NCBI RefSeq assembly: GCF_003992315.1
Contig: NZ_RQVE01000010.1
Coordinates: 1-64,000, forward strand
Length of the DNA stretch: 64,000 nucleotides
DNA from: Veillonella sp. 3891
GTDB lineage: Bacteria; Bacillota; Negativicutes; Veillonellales; Veillonellaceae
Reading direction: 5' to 3'
In this document: piece by piece, positions 34,278-43,549 of the stretch
Layout: every line of letters starts with the position of its first letter
How positions within the stretch are numbered: the first letter of the stretch is position 1
The notes under the pieces: generated by a model
Seen by the model: the letters and a program-made list of their open reading frames with translations, nothing else
Databases searched by the model: none
Told to the model about the DNA's origin: nothing
Made by a program: the position numbers and the translations under genes

Positions 34278-35306
34278 ATGAAGATTGCAGTAGATGCTAT
34301 GGGTGGCGATTTTGCTCCCCTCGAAATAGTCTTAGGCTCTATTGCCGCTGTGCACGAATACGATACGATGGATATCGTGCTTGTCGGTGATGAAAACAAA
34401 ATAAAAGAAATATTAGAAGCAGAAGGTGAACTGGATAATCCACGAATTTCCATTCATCATGCCAGCGAAGTCATTGAAATGCATGAGCATCCAAGTATTG
34501 CGTTACGCAAGAAAAAAGATGCGTCTATTGCAGTGGCTACACGTTTAGTTCGTGATAAGGTATGTGATGCGGTCATTGCACCAGGTAGCACTGGGGCAGC
34601 TGTGGCATCAGCTTTGTTAGGATTGGGAAGAATTAAAGGGATTGAACGTCCTTGTATTGCAACACCACTACCAACAGCGAATGGAGTGACCATTATGCTC
34701 GATTCTGGTGCGAATGCAAATAGTAAACCGAAACATTTAGTGCAAGGCGCTATCATGGGATATAACTATGCACAATTGTTGCTTGGTAAACCTAACCCAA
34801 CGGTAGGTTTGTTGAATATTGGAGAAGAATCGACTAAAGGTAATGAAGTTGTGTTGGAAACCTATCCTTTATTGCAACAACTAAAAACAATTCCTTTCAA
34901 AGGAAATGTAGAAGGTCGTGATATTCCCAAAGGAACAGTAGACGTAGTAGTTTGTGATGGATTTGTAGGTAATGTGGTGCTCAAGTTTGCGGAAGGTCTT
35001 GTAACTGTGGTACAAGATATTTTAAAAGAGGGCATCAAACAAAGTAGTATTATCTCTAAACTGGGAGCCTTATTGATTGTTCCTGTGTTTAAGAAAATAA
35101 AAAAACGACTAGATCATACAGAAAATGGCGGAGCGCCTCTATTAGGCGTCAATGGTGTATTTATCATTTGCCATGGTAGCTCAAAGTCTAAGGAAATTAT
35201 GACAGCTATTAAAATTGCTGGAGATTTGGTAGATCGGAAATTGATTGAACATATTTCCTCAAGTATTCAAGAAGAAGGGACCCTAACATATGACAATGCT
35301 GAATAA
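34278..35306 (+). CDS. plsX: Phosphate acyltransferase PlsX
   Basis: 342 residues. Makes acyl-phosphate from acyl-ACP, the first step of phospholipid synthesis with PlsY. Starts MKIAVDAMGGDFAPLEIVLGS, with HHASEVIEMHEHP, LDSGANANSKPKHL and NIGEESTKGNE as family blocks. Its end overlaps fabH by 17 bases. Confidence 0.97.
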   Translation: MKIAVDAMGGDFAPLEIVLGSIAAVHEYDTMDIVLVGDENKIKEILEAEGELDNPRISIHHASEVIEMHEHPSIALRKKKDASIAVATRLVRDKVCDAVIAPGSTGAAVASALLGLGRIKGIERPCIATPLPTANGVTIMLDSGANANSKPKHLVQGAIMGYNYAQLLLGKPNPTVGLLNIGEESTKGNEVVLETYPLLQQLKTIPFKGNVEGRDIPKGTVDVVVCDGFVGNVVLKFAEGLVTVVQDILKEGIKQSSIISKLGALLIVPVFKKIKKRLDHTENGGAPLLGVNGVFIICHGSSKSKEIMTAIKIAGDLVDRKLIEHISSSIQEEGTLTYDNAE

Positions 35307-36285
35307 GCCAGTCGGAATTATTGGTACCGGTAGCTATGTGCCAGAAAAAGTTCTTACAAATGCAGACTTAGAAAAAATGGTGGATACTAGCGATGCTTGG
35401 ATTCAAGAACGAACAGGCATTAAAGAACGTAGAATAGCACCAGAAGGTGTAAATGCTTCAGATATGGCTACAGAAGCGGCAAAAAAAGCCTTAGAAGCAG
35501 CTAAGTTAACAGCAGAAGATATCGATTGCATCATTGTTGCCACCTTAACAGGCGATATGGCAATTCCATCTACGGCATGTTTAGTACAAGCGAATCTAGG
35601 AGCTACAAAAGCGGCAGCCTTTGATTTATCGGCAGCTTGCTCAGGATATGTATACTCTTTGATTACGGCTAGTTCCTATATTAATGCAGGATTATTTAAA
35701 AATGTCCTTGTAGTAGGCGTTGAAGTATTATCTCGAGTAGTAAACTGGGAAGATCGAAATACATGTGTTCTTTTCGGCGATGGCGCTGGAGCTGCTGTAG
35801 TGTCTACAGTAGAAGAAGGGTATGGTATGCTCGGTATGGATATGGGTGCTGACGGAAGTGGTGGAATGCATTTATGTATTCCATCTGGAGGTACTGCATT
35901 GCCACCGACTACGGAACGCCGTGAAGAGGGGTTAACTTTCATTCATATGAATGGACAAGAAGTATATAAATTTGCTGTAAAAACTATGGGTAAAACTGTA
36001 TTGAAAGCTCTAGAAATGGCAAATATGGAACTGGAAGAATTAGACTTCTTCATTCCACATCAAGCGAATACTCGCATTATCAAATCTGCAGCAGATCGTT
36101 TACATCTGACAGAAGATAAAGTATTTATTAATTTACCTAAGTATGGAAACACATCAGCAGCATCCATTGCGATTGCTTTAGATGAAGCAGTGCGTGCAGG
36201 AAAATTACACAAAGGAGATAATCTTGCCGTTGCTGGATTTGGTGCAGGATTAACTTGGGCAAGTCTAGTAATGAAATGGTGCTAA
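35290..36285 (+). CDS. fabH: 3-oxoacyl-ACP synthase III
   Basis: 331 residues, thiolase fold. Starts fatty acid synthesis by condensing acetyl-CoA (or a branched acyl-CoA) with malonyl-ACP. Catalytic Cys in DLSAACSGYVY (Cys about 117), His in FFIPHQANTRI, Asn in YGNTSAAS. Start is ATG 35290 or the ATG two codons later; the difference is immaterial. Confidence 0.97.
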   Translation: MTMLNKPVGIIGTGSYVPEKVLTNADLEKMVDTSDAWIQERTGIKERRIAPEGVNASDMATEAAKKALEAAKLTAEDIDCIIVATLTGDMAIPSTACLVQANLGATKAAAFDLSAACSGYVYSLITASSYINAGLFKNVLVVGVEVLSRVVNWEDRNTCVLFGDGAGAAVVSTVEEGYGMLGMDMGADGSGGMHLCIPSGGTALPPTTERREEGLTFIHMNGQEVYKFAVKTMGKTVLKALEMANMELEELDFFIPHQANTRIIKSAADRLHLTEDKVFINLPKYGNTSAASIAIALDEAVRAGKLHKGDNLAVAGFGAGLTWASLVMKWC

Positions 36286-36295
36286 GGAGGAAAAG

Positions 36296-37240
36296 ATGAT
36301 TAAGACTGATATTTGTGATTTATTAGGGATAGAGTATCCTGTTCTTCAAGGTGGTATGGCTTGGTTAGGTACAGCTGAATTAGCAGCTGCAGTATCTGAG
36401 GCAGGCGGTTTAGGAATTATCGGTGCAGGACATATGCCTCCAGACGTATTCCGTGCTGAAATTCATAAATTAAAAGAACGTACAAGTAAACCATATGGTT
36501 GTAACATTATGTTGATGTCTCCATTTGTGAACGAAGTTATGGAAGTTGCTTTAGAAGAACGTGTTCCAGTAATCACAACGGGGGCAGGTAATCCATCTAC
36601 ATGGGTGCCAGCTTTCAAAGAAATCGGTACAAAAGTTATTCCAGTAGTGGCATCTGTGCTACTAGCAAAACGCTTACTTCGTGGCGGTATTGATGCAGTC
36701 ATTGCAGAAGGTACTGAGTCTGGCGGCCACGTAGGGGATATTACTACTATGTGTTTAATCCCTCAAATCGTAGATGCAGTGGACGTACCTGTAATTGCAG
36801 CTGGTGGTATTGCTGATGGTCGCGGTATGGCAGCAGCCTTAGCATTGGGCGCTAGCGCTATCCAAATGGGTTCTCGTTTCGTTGTATCTGAAGAATGTAT
36901 TGCTCATGAAAATTATAAAGATGCAGTATTAAAAGCAAAAGATCGTTCCACAGTAATGACTGGTTTGACAACAGGTCACCCAGTTCGTATTATTGAGAAC
37001 TTATTGGCTCGTAAATATCAATCCCTTGAGTTCAGTGGAGCACCAAAAGAAGCTCTTGAAAATCTAGGTGCTGGTACACTTAGAAAAGCTGCTATTGAAG
37101 GGGAAACTAAAAACGGTTCCGTTATGATTGGACAAATTGCAGGTATGTTAACAGACGTAAAACCTTGCGCAACAATCATTCAAGATATTGTTCGTGAAGC
37201 AGAAGAAGTTATGTTGAACTTGAAATCTGTTATCCGATAA
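36296..37240 (+). CDS. fabK: Enoyl-ACP reductase II (FMN-dependent)
   Basis: 314 residues. Reduces trans-2-enoyl-ACP using FMN and NAD(P)H, the last step of each elongation round. GIEYPVLQGGMAWLGTAELAAAVSEAGGLGIIGAG starts the TIM barrel; GTESGGHVGDITT (about 139-151) and GGIADGRGMAAALALGASAIQMGSRF are the flavin/substrate regions typical of FabK. No fabI is in the cluster, so FabK is the likely sole reductase here; FabK enzymes are generally insensitive to triclosan. Confidence 0.95.
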   Translation: MIKTDICDLLGIEYPVLQGGMAWLGTAELAAAVSEAGGLGIIGAGHMPPDVFRAEIHKLKERTSKPYGCNIMLMSPFVNEVMEVALEERVPVITTGAGNPSTWVPAFKEIGTKVIPVVASVLLAKRLLRGGIDAVIAEGTESGGHVGDITTMCLIPQIVDAVDVPVIAAGGIADGRGMAAALALGASAIQMGSRFVVSEECIAHENYKDAVLKAKDRSTVMTGLTTGHPVRIIENLLARKYQSLEFSGAPKEALENLGAGTLRKAAIEGETKNGSVMIGQIAGMLTDVKPCATIIQDIVREAEEVMLNLKSVIR

Positions 37241-37255
37241 GCAGGAGGAAAGCTT

Positions 37256-38194
37256 ATGAAAACAGCATTTGTATTCCCAGGTCAAGGGTCTCAAAAAGTA
37301 GGTATGTTAAAAGATTTGTACGAAGCGTATCCTATCGTAAGAGAACGTTTTGCACAAGCCGATGAAGCATTGGGATATTCCATTTCACAATTATGTTTTG
37401 AAGGTCCAGATACAGAATTAGTAAAAACAGCAAACACACAACCTGCTATTTTAACAGCTAGTGTGGCGTGTTATGAAGTGTTAAAAGAAAAAGGCTTTAC
37501 ACCTGATATCGTAGGTGGTCATAGCCTTGGTGAATATAGTGCTCTCGTAGCAGCAGGGGTTCTTGATTTTAAAGATGCTGTGTATGTTGTACATAAGCGT
37601 GGTGAATATATGCAAGAAGCAGTGCCATTAGGCGAAGGTGCTATGGCGGCTATCTTAGCATTGCCACGTGAAGAAGTAGTTCGCATTTGTGCAGAAGTGA
37701 ACGATACGGTAGGATCTGTACAAGCAGTTAATTTTAACTGCCCAGGACAAATCGTGATTGCAGGTGCTACTAAAGCTGTAGAAGTAGCAGCTGAAAAAAT
37801 GAAAGAAGCTGGTGCTAAACGTGCCGTTATGTTACCAGTAAGTGCTCCTTTCCACAGTCGCTTGATGGAACCAGCAGCAAAACGTTTGCAAGAAGAATTA
37901 GACAAAATCGAAGTGAAAGACGCTCAAATTCCAGTTGTAGCGAATATTACTGGGGAAATCTTAAAAGATGGAGCTACTATTAAAGTAGCCTTAGTAAAAC
38001 AAGCAGCAGCACCAGTACTTTGGGAAGATTGCGTGGCTACTATGGTAGACTTTGGGGCTACTCGATTTGTAGAAGTAGGTCCTGGAAAAGTATTAACAGG
38101 TTTCACTAAAAAAATTAACAAAGCAATGGAATTAGCCAATGTTGAAGATGAAACATCCTTAGCAGCAGCGATTGCATTCTTACAAGGAGAATAA
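37256..38194 (+). CDS. fabD: Malonyl-CoA:ACP transacylase
   Basis: 312 residues. Loads malonate onto ACP. FPGQGSQKVGML (7-18), nucleophile Ser in GGHSLGEYSALVAAG (about 89-103), active-site His in APFHSRLM, and the late VEVGPGKVLTGF. AGGAGG upstream; fabG starts one base after its stop. Confidence 0.97.
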   Translation: MKTAFVFPGQGSQKVGMLKDLYEAYPIVRERFAQADEALGYSISQLCFEGPDTELVKTANTQPAILTASVACYEVLKEKGFTPDIVGGHSLGEYSALVAAGVLDFKDAVYVVHKRGEYMQEAVPLGEGAMAAILALPREEVVRICAEVNDTVGSVQAVNFNCPGQIVIAGATKAVEVAAEKMKEAGAKRAVMLPVSAPFHSRLMEPAAKRLQEELDKIEVKDAQIPVVANITGEILKDGATIKVALVKQAAAPVLWEDCVATMVDFGATRFVEVGPGKVLTGFTKKINKAMELANVEDETSLAAAIAFLQGE

Positions 38195-38195
38195 A

Positions 38196-38939
38196 ATGAA
38201 TTTAACAGGTAAAGTAGCGTTAGTTACTGGTGCGTCCCGTGGTATCGGTCAAGCCACTGCTATCGATTTAGCAAAAGCGGGAGCAGATATAGTAGTAAAC
38301 TTTATTGGTAATGAAGCAGTTGCACAAGAAACTGTAGAAGCCATTGAAGCATTAGGTCGTAAAGCGATTAAAATTAAAGCGGATGTTGGCAATGCAGACG
38401 ATGTACAAGCTATGGTAGATGAAGCAGTTGCTGCATTCGGTCATATTGATATCCTTGTTAATAATGCAGGTATCACTCGTGATGGATTATTGATTCGTAT
38501 GAAAGATTCTGATTGGGATGATGTATTAAACATTAACTTAAAAGGTGTGTACTTAGTAACTAAAGCAGTTGCTAAATTGATGGTAAAACAACGCGCTGGT
38601 CGCATTATCAATATGACATCTGTATCTGGTGTCACTGGTAATGTAGGACAGGCCAATTATGCCGCTGCCAAAGCAGGGGTAATTGGCTTTACTAAAACTT
38701 GTGCAAAAGAATTAGCAGCTCGTGGTATTACTGTGAATGCAGTAGCACCAGGATTTATTGAAACAGCAATGACAGATGTATTACCTGAAAAAATTAAAGA
38801 AGGTATTGCAGCGACAGTTCCGTTTGGTCGTATGGGTCAACCGGAAGAAATTGCTAGTGTAGTAACGTTTTTAGCGTCTGACTTTGCAAGTTATATTACT
38901 GGCCAAGTTCTCAATGTAGACGGCGGAATGGTGATGTAA
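38196..38939 (+). CDS. fabG: 3-oxoacyl-ACP reductase
   Basis: 247 residues, short-chain dehydrogenase. NADPH-binding TGASRGIGQA (about 12-21), NNAGITRDGLL, catalytic Ser in NMTSVSG and Y-x3-K in YAAAKAG, ending VLNVDGGMVM. Start 38196 follows AAGGAGAATAA at the fabD stop; a GTG/ATG-like start eight codons earlier would overlap fabD without a ribosome binding site. Confidence 0.97.
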   Translation: MNLTGKVALVTGASRGIGQATAIDLAKAGADIVVNFIGNEAVAQETVEAIEALGRKAIKIKADVGNADDVQAMVDEAVAAFGHIDILVNNAGITRDGLLIRMKDSDWDDVLNINLKGVYLVTKAVAKLMVKQRAGRIINMTSVSGVTGNVGQANYAAAKAGVIGFTKTCAKELAARGITVNAVAPGFIETAMTDVLPEKIKEGIAATVPFGRMGQPEEIASVVTFLASDFASYITGQVLNVDGGMVM

Positions 38940-38983
38940 ACGCAAGATTCTATAGATAGACTACGTGAAAGGAGGTGTACGTA

Positions 38984-39214
38984 ATGAGCACATTTGACAA
39001 AGTAAAAGCTATTGTTGTTGAACAATTGGGCGTTGACGAATCTGAAGTGGCTATCGATTCCACTTTCATCGATGATTTGGGCGCTGACTCTCTTGACATC
39101 GTTGAATTGATCATGGCATTTGAAGAGGAATTCAATATCGAAATCCCTGATGATGTTGCTGAAAAAATCAAAACTGTAAAAGATACAGTTGATTACATCG
39201 ATTCTACAAAATAA
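38984..39214 (+). CDS. acpP: Acyl carrier protein
   Basis: 76 residues, acidic. The phosphopantetheine-bearing Ser is in [11 protein letters not shown] (about 31-41). The true start is ATG 38984, after AAAGGAGGTG; an upstream in-frame start falls within the ribosome binding site. It carries growing acyl chains between the Fab enzymes of this cluster. Confidence 0.98.
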   Translation: MSTFDKVKAIVVEQLGVDESEVAIDSTFIDDLGADSLDIVELIMAFEEEFNIEIPDDVAEKIKTVKDTVDYIDSTK

Positions 39215-39231
39215 GTCTTAGCACTTATGCA

Positions 39232-39261
39232 CCACGAAAGGGGGCCTAGCCCCCTTAGTGG
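39232..39261 (+). terminator. Stable hairpin between acpP and the next gene
   Basis: CCAC-GAA-AGGGGG loop CCCCCT-TA-GTGG. There is no T-run, so it probably stabilises the acpP 3' end or only partly ends transcription, which would explain high ACP output relative to downstream genes. Confidence 0.55.
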
Positions 39262-39284
39262 ATGTGCACATAGGAGGAATAATA

Positions 39285-40241
39285 GTGAAACTCCCTGAAC
39301 TTAGAATAGGGAAATTGGTAGCCAAAGTACCGGTAATTCAAGGTGGAATGGCAATCCGATTGTCTACAGCTCGGTTGGCTGCAGCAGTTGCAAATGAAGG
39401 TGGTATCGGCCTGATTGCAGCATCTGGCATGCCTTTTGATGAATTACGATACGAAATACAATTAGCAAGAAAATTATCGCCTACGGGCATTATCGGTATA
39501 AATGCAATGGTAGCCGCTACAGAATTTTTAGGCCTTGTAAAAACGGCCATTGAAGAAGGCATTGACCTTGTTGTAGCTGGCGCTGGATTTTCCAGAGATA
39601 TGTTTGCCTTAGGACGTGAATCTGGTACGCCTATCGTACCTATCGTATCCACTCCTAAATTAGCTCGTATTTCTGAAGGATTAGGAGCCTCCGCAGTCAT
39701 CGTGGAAGGTTGTGAAGCAGGTGGTCACTTAGGTACAGACCGCTCCTCTCGTGAGCTAGTGCCAGAAGTAGTAGCAGCTGTAAAAAACATTCCAGTCATC
39801 GGTGCTGGTGGGGTTCTTGATGGAGCAGATATTGTGGAGATGATTAAACTCGGTGCTAGTGGTGTACAAATGGGAAGCCGTTTTGCTGCTAGTGTGGAGT
39901 GTAATGCTTCTGATGAATTGAAAAAAATGTACGTTCGTGCAGATGCTCCAGAAGATATTGTCTTGATTCAAAGTCCAGTGGGACTTCCAGGACAAGCATT
40001 GCGTAATAAGTTTGCAGAAACAGTGTTAGACGGTACAGTACCGCCACCTACAGAGTGTCATCGATGCTTAAAGCATTGTTCTCACAAATTCTGTATTATT
40101 AAAGCCCTTTCACGTGCTCAACAAGGGGATGTTGAAACGGGATTAGTGTTCTCAGGTAATAATATGCGAAAAGTAGATTCCATATTACCTGTGAATGAGA
40201 TTTTTGCTCGCCTAGTTTCAGAGGCAGCAGCCATTGATTAA
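39285..40241 (+). CDS. FabK-like / nitronate monooxygenase family flavoprotein with a C-terminal Cys cluster
   Basis: 318 residues from GTG 39285, with AGGAGG 7 bases upstream. TIM-barrel flavoprotein: KVPVIQGGMAIRLSTARLAAAVANEGG, VEGCEAGGHLGTDRS, GGVLDGADIVEMIKLGASGVQMGSRF. It resembles FabK (36296) but belongs to the nitronate monooxygenase branch. Near the end, CHRCLKHCSHKFC has four closely spaced cysteines that could hold an Fe-S cluster or zinc. It sits between acpP and fabF, so a lipid-linked substrate is possible; that is inference. Confidence 0.85.
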   Translation: MKLPELRIGKLVAKVPVIQGGMAIRLSTARLAAAVANEGGIGLIAASGMPFDELRYEIQLARKLSPTGIIGINAMVAATEFLGLVKTAIEEGIDLVVAGAGFSRDMFALGRESGTPIVPIVSTPKLARISEGLGASAVIVEGCEAGGHLGTDRSSRELVPEVVAAVKNIPVIGAGGVLDGADIVEMIKLGASGVQMGSRFAASVECNASDELKKMYVRADAPEDIVLIQSPVGLPGQALRNKFAETVLDGTVPPPTECHRCLKHCSHKFCIIKALSRAQQGDVETGLVFSGNNMRKVDSILPVNEIFARLVSEAAAID

Positions 40242-40265
40242 ATGAGATTATAAAGAGGTGGAATA

Positions 40266-41510
40266 ATGGAAAGACGTGTTGTTATTACTGGTTTAGGTGC
40301 TGTGACACCAGTGGGAATCGGTAAAGATGACTTTTACAATGCATTACTACGTGGCGAATCCGGTATCGGTCCAATTACTCGATTTGATGCAAGTGATTAT
40401 GCGACTCGTATTGCAGGGGAAATTAAAGATTTCGATCCAACACAATTTGGAATCGACAAAAAAGAAGCGCGCCGTATGGATCGCTCTGCAGCATTTGCTA
40501 TTGCAGCGGCTGTGCTTGCTCAAAAAGATGCTGATTTAGATTTAGATAAAGAAGACGCAGATCGTTGCGGAACAGTAGTTGGTACTGGTATTGGCGGTAT
40601 TGATTCTATCCACGATGTATATGTGACTTTATTTGAAAAAGGCCCAGGTCGTGTAAGTCCATTTGCAGTGCCTATGATGATTGCCAACATGGTATCTGGT
40701 CGTGTATCTATCCAATTGGGATTAAAAGGACCAGTAGAAACTGTGGTGACAGCTTGTACATCTGGTACTAATGCAATTGGTGAAGCATTCCGCATGATTG
40801 CACATGGTCAAGCAGACGTTATGTTCGCTGGTGGCACAGAAGCGGCAGTTTCCCCAGCAGCAGTAGCTGGCTTTGCATCTATGAAAGCTATGTCTACACG
40901 CAATGATGAGCCTACAAAAGCATCTCGTCCATTTGCAGCTGATCGCGATGGATTTGTAATGGGTGAAGGTTCTGGTATCGTTGTATTAGAAGAATTAGAA
41001 CATGCGAAAGCACGTGGTGCTCATATCTACGCAGAAGTAGTTGGATATGGTACAAATGGCGATGCATACCATATTTCTTCTCCAGCACCAGGTGGCACAC
41101 AAGCTCGTAAATGTATGGAATTAGCATTGAACGATGCAGGTATTAAACCTGAAGAAGTTGATTATATCAACGCTCATGGTACATCTACATCCATTAATGA
41201 TGCAAATGAAACATTGGCAATTAAACAATTATTTGGAGACCATGCTAGTAAATTAGCTGTTAACTCCACAAAATCTATGACAGGTCATTTATTGGGTGCT
41301 GCGGGTGCTATTGAGGCGATTGTTATGGCTATGGCTATAGAAACTGGCAAAGTACATCCAACAATTAACCTTGATAATCCAGATCCAGAATTGGATTTAG
41401 ATTATGTATCTGACGGAGCTCGTGATATGAAAGTTGATGTAGCTCTTTCCAACTCCTTTGGTTTTGGTGGACACAACGGTACTATCGTTGTTCGTCGTTA
41501 TGAGGCGTAA
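40266..41510 (+). CDS. fabF: 3-oxoacyl-ACP synthase II
   Basis: 414 residues, condensing enzyme for chain elongation. Catalytic Cys in VTACTSGTNAIGEAFR (about 161-176), His in NAHGTSTSINDANE and in SMTGHLLGAAGAIEA, C-terminal NSFGFGGHNGT. AGAGGTGG precedes it. rnc follows after two bases. Confidence 0.97.
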   Translation: MERRVVITGLGAVTPVGIGKDDFYNALLRGESGIGPITRFDASDYATRIAGEIKDFDPTQFGIDKKEARRMDRSAAFAIAAAVLAQKDADLDLDKEDADRCGTVVGTGIGGIDSIHDVYVTLFEKGPGRVSPFAVPMMIANMVSGRVSIQLGLKGPVETVVTACTSGTNAIGEAFRMIAHGQADVMFAGGTEAAVSPAAVAGFASMKAMSTRNDEPTKASRPFAADRDGFVMGEGSGIVVLEELEHAKARGAHIYAEVVGYGTNGDAYHISSPAPGGTQARKCMELALNDAGIKPEEVDYINAHGTSTSINDANETLAIKQLFGDHASKLAVNSTKSMTGHLLGAAGAIEAIVMAMAIETGKVHPTINLDNPDPELDLDYVSDGARDMKVDVALSNSFGFGGHNGTIVVRRYEA

Positions 41511-41512
41511 TT

Positions 41513-42247
41513 GTGAATGCTCCTAAAAGTAGCAAAGTAAGTAGCAAAGCTCGTGAAGAATCACTTCACGAGCTTGTTGCGAATTTACATTTGCCATTAC
41601 AAAATATAGGTACTTTAAATCGTGCCTTAACACATTCTTCCTATGCGAATGAACATAAGTTATCCCATGAACACCATAATGAACGTTTGGAGTTTTTAGG
41701 GGATGCTGTACTAGATCTTATTATAGGTGAATATTTATTTATTACATATCCAGAAATGACTGAGGGTGAACTGACTCGCTTAAAAGCTTGTACTGTATGT
41801 GAAGGTTCTTTAGCTGAATGTAGTCGTATGTTGGAATTAGGTACCTACTTACGACTAGGTAGAGGAGAACGTCACTGCGGTGGAGCTGATCGAAACTCTA
41901 TTTTAGCAGATACCTTTGAGGCTGTCTTAGGAGCTATCTATTTAGAGTGTGGTTACGAAGTGGGAAGACAGTTCGTTTTGAGTCATTTGCATGGATATCT
42001 CCAAATGGCACTTTCAGGAAAAGTAGGAAAAGACTTTAAAACATTGCTCCAAGAGTTGGTACAACAAAAAGGAGAATCTGTGATACGGTATCATGTCATT
42101 AATGAAGAAGGACCAGATCATAATAAGTTCTTTACTATGGAAGTAGTGATTGATGGAGTGCCATCAGGAGTAGGTTCTGGGCGAAATAAAAAAATAGCAG
42201 CTCAAGCGGCTGCTAAAGAGGCTTATGAAAAGCTCATACAACAGTAA
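41513..42247 (+). CDS. rnc: Ribonuclease III
   Basis: 244 residues from a GTG start. Cleaves double-stranded RNA in rRNA and mRNA processing. The catalytic signature NERLEFLGDAVLDLIIGEYL lies at about 60-79, the second acidic site in ADTFEAVLGAIYLE, and a C-terminal dsRNA-binding domain ends in GRNKKIAAQAAAKEAYEKL. RNase III directly behind fab genes is common in Firmicutes. It would be the enzyme to process sense-antisense duplexes of the type I loci in this window. Confidence 0.97.
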   Translation: MNAPKSSKVSSKAREESLHELVANLHLPLQNIGTLNRALTHSSYANEHKLSHEHHNERLEFLGDAVLDLIIGEYLFITYPEMTEGELTRLKACTVCEGSLAECSRMLELGTYLRLGRGERHCGGADRNSILADTFEAVLGAIYLECGYEVGRQFVLSHLHGYLQMALSGKVGKDFKTLLQELVQQKGESVIRYHVINEEGPDHNKFFTMEVVIDGVPSGVGSGRNKKIAAQAAAKEAYEKLIQQ

Positions 42248-42252
42248 GGATT

Positions 42253-42279
42253 GAGGGGTGGGGAACCACTCCCTTTTTC
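42253..42279 (+). terminator. Terminator after rnc
   Basis: GGGGTGG-GGAA-CCACTCCC stem followed by TTTTTC. It ends the fapR-to-rnc cluster. Confidence 0.85.
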
Positions 42280-42327
42280 TTTGATGAGGGTTACATACAC
42301 GAAATATCTATAGTTAAGGGGGATTCT

Positions 42328-43395
42328 ATGAGGAAAGTAAAACAAGAGAAAACTAGACTACTTCCATTTTTTATTCCTCATATTGGGTGTCCTTATATTT
42401 GTGTATTTTGTAATCAGCCACGTATATCGGGTCAACAAGAAATGGTATCGGTGGATACTATCCGTAGGTCCATTCGTGAGGCAATATCTGAGCAAGGTCA
42501 CAAAGGACAATGGGAAGTGGCATACTTTGGCGGTAGCTTTACGGCTATCCCGCAAGAAGTGCAAGATACATTATTGGAACCTGCTAAAGAAGCATTTCAG
42601 CAGGGAATCATCCAAGGAATACGATTATCTACGAGACCAGATGCCATAACAGTAGAACGACTGACAGAGCTTTACGAGAGTGGTGTACGGACCATTGAAT
42701 TAGGGGTACAAACATTAGAGGAGTCCATGCTAGTGGAGGCTAAACGAGGACATACGGTAGAGGATGTTGAACAGGCTTGTAAAATGATTCGAGAACAAGG
42801 TATGACACTAGGCATACAGTTACTTCCTGGATTACCAGGAGAGACGTGGACGACTTTAGTAAATACGGCGGTGAAAGCAGGACAATTACAGGCGCATTTG
42901 TGTCGTATTTACCCTGTGATTGTTATTGAAGATACAGAACTAGCTGATCGTGTGCGTCAAGGTAGTTATGTACCATTAACCATAGAACAAGCGATAGCAT
43001 ATAGTGCTTTTTTAAAATCTTATTTAGAACGTAAAGGCACACAGATTATACGTGTAGGATTACAAAGTACAGAAGATTTTGATGCTGGTCGTGGCATTGT
43101 AGGAGGACCCTATGCACCTGCGTTTGGAGAATTAGTGGTGAACTATGAATGGCGCCAGCAGATCCAGCAAACAGTAGAAGATCACCTAGAAGTGTTTGGT
43201 GTGATTCATAAGGTTATCGTAGAATATCCAAGGCCTTTCACATCAAAAGTGCGTGGATTGAAGAATAGAAATATAGAGTACTTTGGGCAGGAATATGAGC
43301 AGATAGAATGGGCTTGGAAACAAAAAGCGGAAGATAACCATACTGGAATCGTGCATGTCACGATAGATGATGTATTATATAGCTTGGGTCTTTAA
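42328..43395 (+). CDS. Elp3-like radical SAM protein
   Basis: 355 residues. The cluster motif is CPYICVFC (C-x3-C-x2-C, about 20-27), then VAYFGGSFTAIP and LSTRPDAI, ELGVQTLEESML and LLPGLPGE, the core pattern of the COG1243/Elp3-like group. No acetyltransferase domain follows, unlike true Elp3. Short radical SAM proteins of this type commonly sit between rnc and smc in Firmicutes; the substrate is unknown, tRNA modification being a guess from the family name. AAGGGGG precedes the start. Confidence 0.88.
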   Translation: MRKVKQEKTRLLPFFIPHIGCPYICVFCNQPRISGQQEMVSVDTIRRSIREAISEQGHKGQWEVAYFGGSFTAIPQEVQDTLLEPAKEAFQQGIIQGIRLSTRPDAITVERLTELYESGVRTIELGVQTLEESMLVEAKRGHTVEDVEQACKMIREQGMTLGIQLLPGLPGETWTTLVNTAVKAGQLQAHLCRIYPVIVIEDTELADRVRQGSYVPLTIEQAIAYSAFLKSYLERKGTQIIRVGLQSTEDFDAGRGIVGGPYAPAFGELVVNYEWRQQIQQTVEDHLEVFGVIHKVIVEYPRPFTSKVRGLKNRNIEYFGQEYEQIEWAWKQKAEDNHTGIVHVTIDDVLYSLGL

Positions 43396-43549
43396 TGGGA
43401 CTCCTACGGTTATATAACACTGGATTGACTCATGTTTTGTATAGATAGTATATGATAAGGTGTGGAACATAGGTATAAGTATAAAACGAAAACTATAGAC
43501 ATTGTATAATTTTAGAATGTACTTATTTATAGATAGAAAGGAAGCAGTC

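Noticed and set aside
35290-35306. Overlap of plsX and fabH as a frameshift
   Set aside because: Both proteins have normal ends and starts; a short overlap is ordinary in this operon.
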